Positions 16,850 through 25,705 of a DNA stretch of 32,960 bases are shown piece by piece. Each line of letters starts with the position of its first letter. The stretch's first letter is position 1. The position numbers and the translations under genes are program-made. A model generated the notes under the pieces. That model was not told the DNA's origin. It did not search any database and was given only the letters and a program-made list of their open reading frames with translations. Source of the DNA: an uncultured Anaerolineales bacterium (GTDB taxonomy: Bacteria > Chloroflexota > Anaerolineae > Anaerolineales > UBA4823); contig CAIQJJ010000649.1 of assembly GCA_903872065.1 (NCBI GenBank), positions 1 through 32,960 of the forward strand, given 5' to 3'.

Positions 16850-18423
16850 CAGCGCCCACCCAACAAGAAAGAAGCTCCCAACGCCAGCGCCACCAGCACC
16901 CACAGCAGGCCGCCCTCGCCTTCGATGAGATGGGAGAGCAGGGCTAAGAATTTTTCGACCAGGCGATAAAGCAGGAGAAGTGGCCCGGATAACCAGGCGA
17001 GCGAAAAGAAACGCTCCAATGCGCCGACCAGGGCGCGAGGCGGACGCCAGTGAGAACGCGCCAGCAGGGCCAACAGACCAGCCGCCCCCAGGCTGGCCGC
17101 GCCGGCCCAGCCTTGCTGAAGCCCTTCAAGTCCCCCAATTTGCCAGGCCAGAGGGGCTTGCACAAAAAACCAGACCCCCGGCAGCAGCGCCAGGCCCAGA
17201 GGGTAAACGAACCAGGCCCAACGCTGCGTAGCATCCAGCCAAGCGGCCGGGCGCAGCAAATGGCGCGCGTAGCCAAACAGCAGCAAAGCATGCGCCGCAA
17301 GAAACAGCATCATGAAGGCCGGCGCGAAACGGCCCAAAGTCGCGGCCGCCGGCCAGGTGGGGGTCAGCGGCAGCGCCGAAATGCAGACGCCGCTCAACCA
17401 GGGCAAAAGCGCCAGACGGCGGCGGCGCGCCGTATAGAGAAAGATATTCGTCCCGCCCAGCAGCATCGCCAACACCCAGGCCATCACCGCCTGCGGCTGC
17501 GCCAAAACCGCGGCCGCGCTGGCAAAGGAAGCCAGGCTCAAAACCCAAAATGGCCGGCCGTTCATCTCATCGGCGGCGAGCGCCCACTGCAGCGCCCCAT
17601 ACAGCGCCGAGATGCCGGCCAGCCCGGTCAATACACCCGCCCAGTCGGCCGCAATGCTGCCCGCGGCGGCGGCCCGCGTCAGCAGCGCCAGGCTGGCTGT
17701 CGCCGGGGCCAGGCGCAGCGAAGTCCCCAGGCCGCGGCGTATGAGGGGCTCTTGCGAAAACGGCAGGTGCAAAGGCGCGACCCCCATGCGCAAAGTGACC
17801 GCCAGCAAGACATACAGGCCGGCCGCCGCCGGCAGATGCTCCCAATCTGGCAGCGCCGCCAACATCCCGCCGCCTGGGATGACGACCACTGCCAACAAAA
17901 AGACGCCGCCCGAACGGGCCGCGAATGCCAGCGCCGCGCCCTGCGAAACCGATGGCTGGCGGATTTGGGTCAGCAAGATAAACAATTCGGCCAGGTCGAG
18001 CGCCGCCCAGCACAGCAGCAGCGTCAGCACATTGCCGGCCAGCACCGCCAGCGCCCCCAGGCCAGCCAGGATCAGAGTGCCGGCCCAGGCGCGCCAGTTG
18101 GTCGCGCCGGGGCGCGCCGCCACCGTCAAGATCACCACTGTCGCCAGCGTCGTCAGAGCCGCCGCATAACGCCAGGAAATCTCATCCAGGATCAGGGTTA
18201 AGGGCGGCAAAGCGCCGGCGGCCGTATTCACCGCCGGCTGCCAATTGACCTGGATAATCTGAGCCGGGATCTGCATGCGCGCCGCCAACGCCAACGACCA
18301 GGCAAGCAAGCAGCCCAGCGCAGCGACCAGCCAACGCACGCCAACCGAGGCGCGCAGCAAACGCGCCGCCCCCAAAGCAGCCGCGGTTAAAAACAACAGC
18401 AGGGCGGCGATTAAGGCGAGCAT
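16849..18423 (-). CDS. NuoL/HyfB/MrpA-like proton-conducting membrane subunit
   Basis: Polytopic protein from MLALIAALLLFLTAAALG. Contains ILDEISWRYAAALTTLATVVILT and GVAPLHLPFSQEPLIRRG, reminiscent of antiporter-like subunits. The ORF-track start at 18531 would overlap the PfkB gene more heavily, so 18423 is preferred. Confidence 0.78.
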   Translation of the reverse strand: MLALIAALLLFLTAAALGAARLLRASVGVRWLVAALGCLLAWSLALAARMQIPAQIIQVNWQPAVNTAAGALPPLTLILDEISWRYAAALTTLATVVILTVAARPGATNWRAWAGTLILAGLGALAVLAGNVLTLLLCWAALDLAELFILLTQIRQPSVSQGAALAFAARSGGVFLLAVVVIPGGGMLAALPDWEHLPAAAGLYVLLAVTLRMGVAPLHLPFSQEPLIRRGLGTSLRLAPATASLALLTRAAAAGSIAADWAGVLTGLAGISALYGALQWALAADEMNGRPFWVLSLASFASAAAVLAQPQAVMAWVLAMLLGGTNIFLYTARRRRLALLPWLSGVCISALPLTPTWPAAATLGRFAPAFMMLFLAAHALLLFGYARHLLRPAAWLDATQRWAWFVYPLGLALLPGVWFFVQAPLAWQIGGLEGLQQGWAGAASLGAAGLLALLARSHWRPPRALVGALERFFSLAWLSGPLLLLYRLVEKFLALLSHLIEGEGGLLWVLVALALGASFLLGGR

Positions 18424-19634
18424 GTCGCCAACCAGACCTGCTGCGCCGCATCCCATCCCCAGCCGGGCGCATCCAGCGCCCACACCCGCCGCGGCCAACC
18501 GGCGGCCACACGCGCCATCGTCTCTTCCCATGGACGCAAACCACTCAGAGCGTCAGCGGCTTCCACATTGCACGCCCCGACGGCAGTGGCGGCGGTCATG
18601 GCCTGTCGCGGGCCAAGATCGCGCAGCAAAGCGCTCAGAAAACCGGCGATTGTCGCATCCCCCGAACCGGTCGTCCCCACCACATCCACCGCGAAGCAAG
18701 GCGCCCACAATTCCACATTCGCCCAGGCCGCCGCGTCCGATGGCGCGGCGCGCCCCAACTGCTGCATCTGCTCAGCCCCGGCCGTGCGCAAATAGGCCCC
18801 CCGGCTGCCGGTCTTAATCACCACAATCCTGGCGCCCATTTCTAGCACTTCAGCGCCCAGGCTCGAAAGCAGCGCCGGCGTCAAAGCTTCCAGCAGACCG
18901 CCTGGCAAAGCCGCCAACCGGGCGTAGGTCTCTCGCCGCAGCATAAACAACAGTTCGTCAATACTCGGCGCAAACACATCTACAAAAGGCAGCAGCGATT
19001 TGAAGATGGCCGGCCAATCCGCCTGCCCGCCAGGGGAATTGGGGTCGGGAAAAGTCATATCCAGCGAGGTGGTCGCCCCGGCGGCCTTGGCGCGGCGGAA
19101 AAGCTCGATCATCTGCGCCGCGCCGTTTTCATACATCCGCCGCATGACCGGCGGATAGCCAAAATGCAGCAGAGCCGCCTGCGCCAGGCGTTCATCGCTG
19201 ACATCCGCGGCGGTAAACTCGTTGTTAGCGCCCGAACAATGCAAAAAGATGCGGTCGATCTCCGGCGGGCTGATGATGACAGTATAAGAAGAACCTACCC
19301 TGGCATCCCGAATCAGCCCCTGGGAGAGGCGCGGCCCATAAGCGTCCACCACATCACAAATCACCTGTCCAAAAGCGTCATCCCCTATTTTGGCCGCCAG
19401 TTCGGTCGGGATGCCCAGGCGGTGCAAGGCCAGGCCAGTGTTTGAGACCGCCCCGCCGGTGGCAATGGCCGCCGGCCCCACCAGGAGCATTTTGCCCGGC
19501 TGCAAGATGGCGTCCAATCGCCCGCCGGGAATCGGATCAATTTGAGGAATAATATCGAGGCAGATATGCCCGGCCACAATTGCTCTGCGCAAAGCCGGGT
19601 GCGAAGCAGTGAATGATGAAGCAAGATCGGACAT
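18411..19634 (-). CDS. PfkB-family carbohydrate kinase
   Basis: GGAVSNTGLALHRLGIPTELAAKIGDDAFG (N-terminal PfkB signature) and DVVGTTGSGDATIAGFLSALL (C-terminal PfkB signature with catalytic D). Confidence 0.92.
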   Translation of the reverse strand: MSDLASSFTASHPALRRAIVAGHICLDIIPQIDPIPGGRLDAILQPGKMLLVGPAAIATGGAVSNTGLALHRLGIPTELAAKIGDDAFGQVICDVVDAYGPRLSQGLIRDARVGSSYTVIISPPEIDRIFLHCSGANNEFTAADVSDERLAQAALLHFGYPPVMRRMYENGAAQMIELFRRAKAAGATTSLDMTFPDPNSPGGQADWPAIFKSLLPFVDVFAPSIDELLFMLRRETYARLAALPGGLLEALTPALLSSLGAEVLEMGARIVVIKTGSRGAYLRTAGAEQMQQLGRAAPSDAAAWANVELWAPCFAVDVVGTTGSGDATIAGFLSALLRDLGPRQAMTAATAVGACNVEAADALSGLRPWEETMARVAAGWPRRVWALDAPGWGWDAAQQVWLATCSP

Positions 19635-19672
19635 AAAAAGACTCTTTCAATTTTCTACCAAGACAAATCGGG

Positions 19673-20920
19673 TCACATCCGCTGAGGCAGGGCTGCCAGG
19701 CGGGCAAAATAAGCCAGCGTCTCGCGGCGATACAAATTCTTTGTTGGGGGGTCAAATAACGTGTAGGCGTCGTTGTCAATCAGAAACATCATTTTCAGCA
19801 AGGGCAGCCAATCCTCATCCACATAGCGCAAAATCTCCGCCTCGCTCAAGGGAGCTTCTTGCGGCCAGTCGCGCAGCACACTTATGGATACATGCAGCAA
19901 GATAGCTTTCACAACCCAGGCCGCCGGCGGGCCGAACAAACGGTCAGTCTCCAGCAGGATCGCCTCCAATTTCTGATTGTCTTGCACCCACCTGCCCGGC
20001 TGCTGAAGCAGCGCATTGAAGACTAACGCTTCCCAGGCATCCAGCGCTTGCGGCGCGGCCTGCGGCGAAACGGCAAAGCCCAGGCCAGCCAGGATTCTGC
20101 CGGCGCGCGCCGCCGAGCGAAAGGCATGGATTGGGTCGCGCTGGCCGGCCAAGGGACGCTTGGCGATATCGTGCAGCAGGATCATCCACTGCGCCAGCGC
20201 TTGCTGTTCTTCCGCCGCTTCTTGATACTCCGGGCAGGCCGGCAAAACAGCCAGGGCGGTCATTAAATGGGTCAGGGTAGCGCCGCCGTCGCTGGCGATC
20301 ATCTCCGCCCAGCCTGGCAGAAGCCCATCCACGCCGGCGATCCTATCGGGTGAGAAAAAGGCCATCACCCGCTCTTGGATCTCCGAGGGGGAGGCCAACT
20401 GCTCAACTTCAATTTCTTCCGCCAGGGCCGCGGCGAAAGCCGCCACTGCGGGCAAACGTTGTTCAAAGCGGGGAAACGGCAGTTCTTTGGAACGTTTGCG
20501 CCTGGTAACAGGATGCTTCACCTGCAAAAGCTGCTCCACCGCCGCCGCCTCTGCCGGCCCCGCCACCTGGACGAAGAGCCAACATCCATCAGGCAGCTGC
20601 GGCGCTGCGCGCAGCAGACGCGCCGCCGTCTCACCCAGATCCAGCGCCAGGGCCTGCTCCACCTGTTCTTTGCTCAAGACCACCTGGGCGACAAAAGCGT
20701 TTTCCTGGGGATAAAGCGTGACCAACGATTTGCCGCCCTGCCGGTACCACAGAGTCCAGCCATATTTTTTGCCGCCATAAACCATATCCCCAACCATATC
20801 GTAATGGGCCTGGATAAAAATCACCAACCGATCCCACAAAGGGCCGGCCGTCCCCAGGCGCGCGGCAACCTCCGCAGGTTCAGGAGGCGAGTTTTCCTGG
20901 CTAAACACACTGATCGCCAC
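19673..20920 (-). CDS. Fusion protein: N-terminal DUF3788-like domain plus C-terminal HD-type domain
   Basis: N-term: WDRLVIFIQAHYDMVGDMVYGGKKYGWTLWYRQGGKSLVTLYPQENAFVAQVVL...DGCWLFVQV (DUF3788-like). C-term: LTHLMTALAVLP...QWMILLHDIAKRPLAGQRDPIHAFRSAARAGRILAGLGF (HD motif). Confidence 0.78.
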   Translation of the reverse strand: MAISVFSQENSPPEPAEVAARLGTAGPLWDRLVIFIQAHYDMVGDMVYGGKKYGWTLWYRQGGKSLVTLYPQENAFVAQVVLSKEQVEQALALDLGETAARLLRAAPQLPDGCWLFVQVAGPAEAAAVEQLLQVKHPVTRRKRSKELPFPRFEQRLPAVAAFAAALAEEIEVEQLASPSEIQERVMAFFSPDRIAGVDGLLPGWAEMIASDGGATLTHLMTALAVLPACPEYQEAAEEQQALAQWMILLHDIAKRPLAGQRDPIHAFRSAARAGRILAGLGFAVSPQAAPQALDAWEALVFNALLQQPGRWVQDNQKLEAILLETDRLFGPPAAWVVKAILLHVSISVLRDWPQEAPLSEAEILRYVDEDWLPLLKMMFLIDNDAYTLFDPPTKNLYRRETLAYFARLAALPQRM

Positions 20921-20922
20921 AG

Positions 20923-22098
20923 TCAGCCTCCTGTTTTCCCCAGATACGCTTTCACACGCTGCACCGCTTCGACAACCTCATCCGTCGGACTGGAGACGGC
21001 AATGCGCATGAAGCCCTCCCCGTATTGGCCAAAGATGCTGCCGGGGGTAAAACTGACGCCGGCGTTCTCCAGCAGCGCCGTAGTGAACTGTAGCGAGGTC
21101 TGCCCGGCCGGTACCGGGCTCCAAATGTATAAAGAGGCCTGCGGCGTCAGGGGATTCAGCCCCACTGCCCGCAGCCCTTGCAAGAGGATATCCCGCCGCT
21201 GGCGATAAACTTCGTTGCGTTCATCAAGCCATTCCTGATCGCCGGTCAGCGCGGCGATACAGGCTTCATGGATGGCCGGGAAGTGCCCGCTGTCCAGGTT
21301 CGTCTTTAGGGTGAAGAGCGCCTTGAGCGCCGGCGCATTGCCCACCGCCGCCGCCACGCGCCAGCCAGCCATATTGTGTGATTTAGAGAGCGAATTAAAT
21401 TCAATCGCCGTCTCTTTGGCCGCCGGAATTTCCATCACACTGGGCGGGCGATAGCCGGCAAACCCCACCTGGGCATAAGCTGCATCATGACACAAGAGCA
21501 GATCGTGCTGACGGGCAAAACGCACCGCCTCGGCCAAGAATTCTTTGGGCGCAGTGGCCGCGGTGGGGTTATTGGGATAATTGAGCCACAGCAGCTTGGC
21601 GCGGCGCAAAATCTCGCCTGGGATGGCGGAAAAATCGGGCAGGTAGCTGTTTTCGGGCAGCAGCGGCATAAACCACGCCTCCGCCCCGGCAAAATTCGCG
21701 CCAGCGGCGTAGGTCACATACCCCGGATCGGGGATCAAGGCCACGTCGCCCGGATCGAGAAAAGCCTGCGACAGGTGAAAGATGCCCTCCTTCGACCCCA
21801 TCAGAGGCAGAATCTCGCTCTCAGTATCCAATGCGACCCCATGCAAGCGCAGATACAGATTGCCCCAGGCCTTGCGCAGCGCCAGCGGCCCCTTGTGACT
21901 GCCATAGCCATGCATCCGCGGATCGGCAACCGCCCGCTGCATGGCCTCAACGATGTGCGGGGCGGGAGGCATATCGGGCGAGCCGATATCCAGGCGTAAA
22001 ACGTCTTTGCCGGCCGCCTGGAGCTGCGCGATCTTGGCGCTTAAGGCGGCAAAAAACTGGGTAGACGATCGCTGCATACGAAGAGAGAGAGATTTCAT
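20923..22098 (-). CDS. Class I/II PLP-dependent aminotransferase (LL-diaminopimelate aminotransferase-like)
   Basis: LRLDIGSPDMPPAPHIVEAM, YPNNPTAATAP, HDAAYAQVGFAGYRPPSVMEIPAAKETAIEFNSLSKSHNMAGWRVAAAVGN (PLP lysine motif SLSKSHNMAGWR). Confidence 0.93.
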   Translation of the reverse strand: MKSLSLRMQRSSTQFFAALSAKIAQLQAAGKDVLRLDIGSPDMPPAPHIVEAMQRAVADPRMHGYGSHKGPLALRKAWGNLYLRLHGVALDTESEILPLMGSKEGIFHLSQAFLDPGDVALIPDPGYVTYAAGANFAGAEAWFMPLLPENSYLPDFSAIPGEILRRAKLLWLNYPNNPTAATAPKEFLAEAVRFARQHDLLLCHDAAYAQVGFAGYRPPSVMEIPAAKETAIEFNSLSKSHNMAGWRVAAAVGNAPALKALFTLKTNLDSGHFPAIHEACIAALTGDQEWLDERNEVYRQRRDILLQGLRAVGLNPLTPQASLYIWSPVPAGQTSLQFTTALLENAGVSFTPGSIFGQYGEGFMRIAVSSPTDEVVEAVQRVKAYLGKTGG

Positions 22099-22190
22099 AA
22101 GAGTTCACCTGAGAGAATAAAGAATGATTCGGCCTGGCTGCGATAAAAGCAGGCGGTCTGACGAAAAAAATAGTATATCACGCCGGGCCG

Positions 22191-22218
22191 TCCTCATAAC
22201 GTAATCCTCATAACGTAA
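22191..22218. repeat. Perfect 14-bp tandem duplication TCCTCATAACGTAA x2 spanning the histidine-kinase stop codon
   Basis: 22191-22204 and 22205-22218 are identical. Confidence 0.95.
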
Positions 22219-23719
22219 AATAAAAGGTCGCCCCTTGTTCAATCACCGCGTTGACCCACACCCGCCCGCCGTGACGAGTGATAATGCGGTGGACAATCGC
22301 CAACCCAACGCCGGTGCCATCATATTCTTCCACCGAATGCAGGCGCTGAAAAACCCCAAAGAGTTTATCCACATATTGCATGTCGAAACCGGCGCCGTTA
22401 TCCCTGACAAAATAAACTGCTTTACCATCTTGCTGCGACCAGCCCACCTCGACCCGCGCCGCTGCTTGTTTGCGCGTGAATTTCAACGCGTTCGAGAGCA
22501 AATTAATCCACACCTGCCGCAGCAAGGTCGCATCTCCCTGGCAGGCCGGCAGCTCGTTGATCACAATATCCACCTTACGGCCCTGGTATTCACCGCTCAA
22601 ACCATCCAACGCCTGCCGCACCAAGAGATCCATATCCACGCGGCGGCGCGTCAAAGGCTGCCGGTTCAGGCGGGAAAATTGCAACAGATCGTCAATTAAG
22701 CGCCCCATCTGCTGCGCGCCCTGGCGCACATGGCGGAACAATTCCAACGCATCCGGCGGAAGCTGCGCCCCATACTCATTGACCAGGATGCGTGAAAACC
22801 CATCAATCGTGCGCAAAGGGGCGCGCAGATCGTGCGAAATGGAATAGGAAAACGCCTCCAATTCACGGTTTGCCGTTTCAAGCTGCGCTGTGCGTTCGGC
22901 GACGCGCTTTTCCAATTCCAGGTTCAAACGCTGCGCCTCTTCTTCCGCTCGCTTGCGGTCACTGATATCCACCATAATCCCACGCACCGCCGCCGGCCGT
23001 CCATTCTCCCAAACCAATGTCATAATATCGCGCAGCCACTTGACCTGACCCGCGGCGGTCAGCATACGGTACTCTAATACCCCACCCGCAGGGAGTATCC
23101 CCTGCCTGGCCTGTTCAATGTGGGTCAACAATACCTCGGCGCAATCCTCAGGATACAACGCCTGGCGCCAGCATTCCATGTCGCCGGCCCAGGAAGCAGG
23201 ATCGTAGCCCAGGATATCCGCCAACTTTGGACTTACATATCGAAAGGCGAGCGGCTCCAGGCTGACTTCCCAGACGATCCCTTCCATACTTTCGACCAAT
23301 TGGCGATAACGTTCTTCGCTTTGCTTCAATTTGCGATCGATCTGATGCTTATACAGCGCCATCTCAATCATAGTATGTAGGGTGCGGTAATCGAAGGGCT
23401 TTAAGATATACCCAAATGGGCCGGTCGCCTGGGCGCGGCGCAGCGTTTCTTCATCCGAATAGCCTGAGAGATAGACCACCGGAATATCAAAGCGGCTGCG
23501 AATTTCATCTGCGGCATCGAAGCCGCTCATCTCATCGCCCAGGCGAATATCCATCAGCACCAAATCGGGGTGGGTTTGCGCAACCTTGCGCAGGGCATCT
23601 TCTTTTGAAGAGGCGGTCGCCGCGATCTCATATTTCAGGGATTTCAAACTCCGCTGAATATCCAACAACACCACACCTGAATCCTCGACGACCATAATTT
23701 TTGCGCCAACCATAACCAC
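22208..23719 (-). CDS. Hybrid sensor: REC receiver - PAS - HisKA - HATPase_c histidine kinase
   Basis: REC: KIMVVEDSG...DLVLMDIRLGDEMSG...PFGYILKPF. PAS with QVKWLRDIMTLVWENGRPAAVRGIMVDISDRKRAEEE. HisKA: AFSYSISHDLRAPLRTIDGFS. HATPase: INLLSNALKFT, VRDNGAGFD, GTGVGLAIVHRII. Confidence 0.95.
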   Translation of the reverse strand: MVMVGAKIMVVEDSGVVLLDIQRSLKSLKYEIAATASSKEDALRKVAQTHPDLVLMDIRLGDEMSGFDAADEIRSRFDIPVVYLSGYSDEETLRRAQATGPFGYILKPFDYRTLHTMIEMALYKHQIDRKLKQSEERYRQLVESMEGIVWEVSLEPLAFRYVSPKLADILGYDPASWAGDMECWRQALYPEDCAEVLLTHIEQARQGILPAGGVLEYRMLTAAGQVKWLRDIMTLVWENGRPAAVRGIMVDISDRKRAEEEAQRLNLELEKRVAERTAQLETANRELEAFSYSISHDLRAPLRTIDGFSRILVNEYGAQLPPDALELFRHVRQGAQQMGRLIDDLLQFSRLNRQPLTRRRVDMDLLVRQALDGLSGEYQGRKVDIVINELPACQGDATLLRQVWINLLSNALKFTRKQAAARVEVGWSQQDGKAVYFVRDNGAGFDMQYVDKLFGVFQRLHSVEEYDGTGVGLAIVHRIITRHGGRVWVNAVIEQGATFYFTL

Positions 23720-23777
23720 ACTCCCGCGCGTTCTACTGCTGCGAAATCAACGCGCCTGCTTCAACCACTGATGCAGA

Positions 23778-24494
23778 TCAAGCATAGCCGCGCCGCTTGG
23801 CTTCAGTCAAAATTGCATCTGTCGCCGTCGCCCCGCAGCGCGTCACACCTAAGGTTCTCACCCGCAGCAAATCATCCAACAGACGCACACCGCCGGCGGC
23901 TTTGACCTGCACTTCAGGCGCGCAATAACGGCGCATTAAGATCAAGTCGCTATCAGTGGCTCCGGCATAATTATAGCCTCCCTCCGCCTGCTTGACAAAA
24001 CCATAACCGGTGGAGGTCTTCACAAAAGCCACACGCTGCTGACTGCAAATCTCGCACAGCTTGATTTTATAGTGATCGCCGGGCAAATAATCGTTCTCAA
24101 AGATCACCTTCAAGATTGCGCCGCGCTGCACACAGGTATCGTTGATGGCTTTGATCTCCGCCGAAACATAAGCCCAATCCTTGCTCAGCACTTTGCCGAT
24201 ATTCACCACCATATCAATCTCACGCGCCCCATCGGCAATCGCCTGTTCTGCTTCATATACTTTGACATTCGTCTTGCTGTTGCCATGCGGAAAACCGATC
24301 ACGGTACACACGCCCACATCCGAGCCTTTAAGCAGGGAGGCGGCCATGGGGACCGCATAAGGTTTGATGCACACCGTCGCCACGTGATGGCGCGCCGCCA
24401 GCGCGCAGCCATCCGTTAACTCTTTGTCGGTCATTGTGGGGTGCAGCAGTGAGTGGTCAATCATCTTCGCAAAAGATAAAATGGTATCCATCAT
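23778..24494 (-). CDS. deoC: Deoxyribose-phosphate aldolase
   Basis: MIDHSLLHPTMTDKEL, CTVIGFPHGNSKTNVKVYEAEQAIADGAREIDMVVNIG, FVKTSTGYG, VKAAGGVR motifs. AAGGAG precedes the ATG at 24494, so this start is preferred to 24515. Confidence 0.95.
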   Translation of the reverse strand: MMDTILSFAKMIDHSLLHPTMTDKELTDGCALAARHHVATVCIKPYAVPMAASLLKGSDVGVCTVIGFPHGNSKTNVKVYEAEQAIADGAREIDMVVNIGKVLSKDWAYVSAEIKAINDTCVQRGAILKVIFENDYLPGDHYKIKLCEICSQQRVAFVKTSTGYGFVKQAEGGYNYAGATDSDLILMRRYCAPEVQVKAAGGVRLLDDLLRVRTLGVTRCGATATDAILTEAKRRGYA

Positions 24495-24530
24495 AAAATG
24501 CTCCTTGTTCTTCAACTATCCTTCGACCAT

Positions 24531-24645
24531 CCTTCGACAAGCTCAGGATGCCTGCCGTTTCAGGCGCGCTGAGCTTGTCGAAGCGCCTCCGTCCCTCAAC
24601 CATCCTTCGACAGGCTCAGGATGCCTTCGGCAAACCAGGATGCCT
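24531..24645. repeat. Dispersed-repeat cluster with inverted arms
   Basis: CTTCGACAAGCTCAG (24532-24546) and its exact reverse complement CTGAGCTTGTCGAAG (24569-24583), with an inner GCCTG/CAGGC palindrome; then another CCATCCTTCGACAGGCTCAGGATGCC copy. Confidence 0.93.
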
Positions 24646-24652
24646 GTAGGGA

Positions 24653-25621
24653 TTAACCCCATAAGGCGGTCAAAAATTTGACCTTCTCCACGGTTTGGAA
24701 ATCGCCGCCGCCTTCGTGGTTGTTATAAGTATAGACGCGGATGTCCTTCGACCCGCTCCAGTTATTGTAGGCGGCGTAAACGGTGGAAGGAGGGCAAACC
24801 GTATCCATCAAACCGACCGAAAACAAGGCGCTGGCCTGAGCGCGCGCGGCAAAATTGACGCCGTCGAAATAAGCCAGCGCGCCAAAGACCTGCTCGACCT
24901 GATCGCGATGCGTGTTCAAATAGCGCCCGATTTCATTGTATGGGTAAGTGTCCACAATTTCTGTCGCGCGGCGGTAGTGGCATAAGAAAGGCACATCCGC
25001 CATCGCCGCAACCACATCCGGCGTCAAACCAGCCGCCGCCAGGGTGATGCCGCCGCCCTGCGAGCCGCCGGTGACAGCAGTGCGCGCCGCATCCACCGCG
25101 GGGTGGCTGCGAGCGGCTTCAATCGCCCGCACGGCATCGGTAAAGACGCGCCGGTAATAATACGTCTGGGGGGACAAAATGCCTTGCGTCATGAAACCCG
25201 GATGAAATGAATTGCCGCCAGCCCCATTATCCGCCGTATCGCCCTTTTGCCAGACTGAGCCCTGGCCGCGCGTATCCATCACGAAGTGGGCGTAGCCCAC
25301 GCTGGCCCACAACAGCCAATCGGTCGGAAAACCGCGCCCGCCGCCATAGCCAATGTACTCCACCACACACGGCAGTTTGCTGCTCCGATTGCGCGGCAGA
25401 ATGAGCCAACCTTTGATCGGCTGTCCGCCGAAGCCGGCAAAGGTAACGTCAAAAGTCTCTTGCGCCTTCAAGCCATAATCCACCGGGGTGAAAGCCGCCG
25501 CCAGGGGATACTGGCGCGTCTCGGCCAGGGTAGCCTGCCAGAAAGCGTCAAAATCAGCCGGCTCATTGCGCGCCGGGCGATAAGTTTGCAATTGTTCGAG
25601 AGAAAGATCAAAGAAAGCCAT
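24653..25621 (-). CDS. Acetyl-xylan esterase / cephalosporin-C deacetylase family (CE7, AXE1)
   Basis: [75 protein letters not shown] (GxSQGG nucleophile elbow), [25 protein letters not shown]. Confidence 0.94.
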   Translation of the reverse strand: MAFFDLSLEQLQTYRPARNEPADFDAFWQATLAETRQYPLAAAFTPVDYGLKAQETFDVTFAGFGGQPIKGWLILPRNRSSKLPCVVEYIGYGGGRGFPTDWLLWASVGYAHFVMDTRGQGSVWQKGDTADNGAGGNSFHPGFMTQGILSPQTYYYRRVFTDAVRAIEAARSHPAVDAARTAVTGGSQGGGITLAAAGLTPDVVAAMADVPFLCHYRRATEIVDTYPYNEIGRYLNTHRDQVEQVFGALAYFDGVNFAARAQASALFSVGLMDTVCPPSTVYAAYNNWSGSKDIRVYTYNNHEGGGDFQTVEKVKFLTALWG

Positions 25622-25705
25622 ACGAATCTCCTATTCAGTGTAGAACCAAATTATACAACGCGCGCCGCCTCGGCTGCCCCTGGTTTGTCAATCCAGCGCA
25701 GCTTT

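Noticed and set aside
17050-18201. 383-aa + strand ORF rich in R/Q/G
   Set aside because: Antisense to a strongly hydrophobic membrane-protein gene; composition is the expected complement artefact.
19673-20920. HD-GYP c-di-GMP phosphodiesterase that would oppose the GGDEF protein
   Set aside because: An HD motif is visible but I see no GYP motif; it cannot be called a c-di-GMP hydrolase.
22708-22960. Bacteriophytochrome identity for the histidine kinase
   Set aside because: The kinase core resembles phytochrome-type kinases, but there are no GAF/PHY chromophore domains; the N-terminus is REC then PAS.
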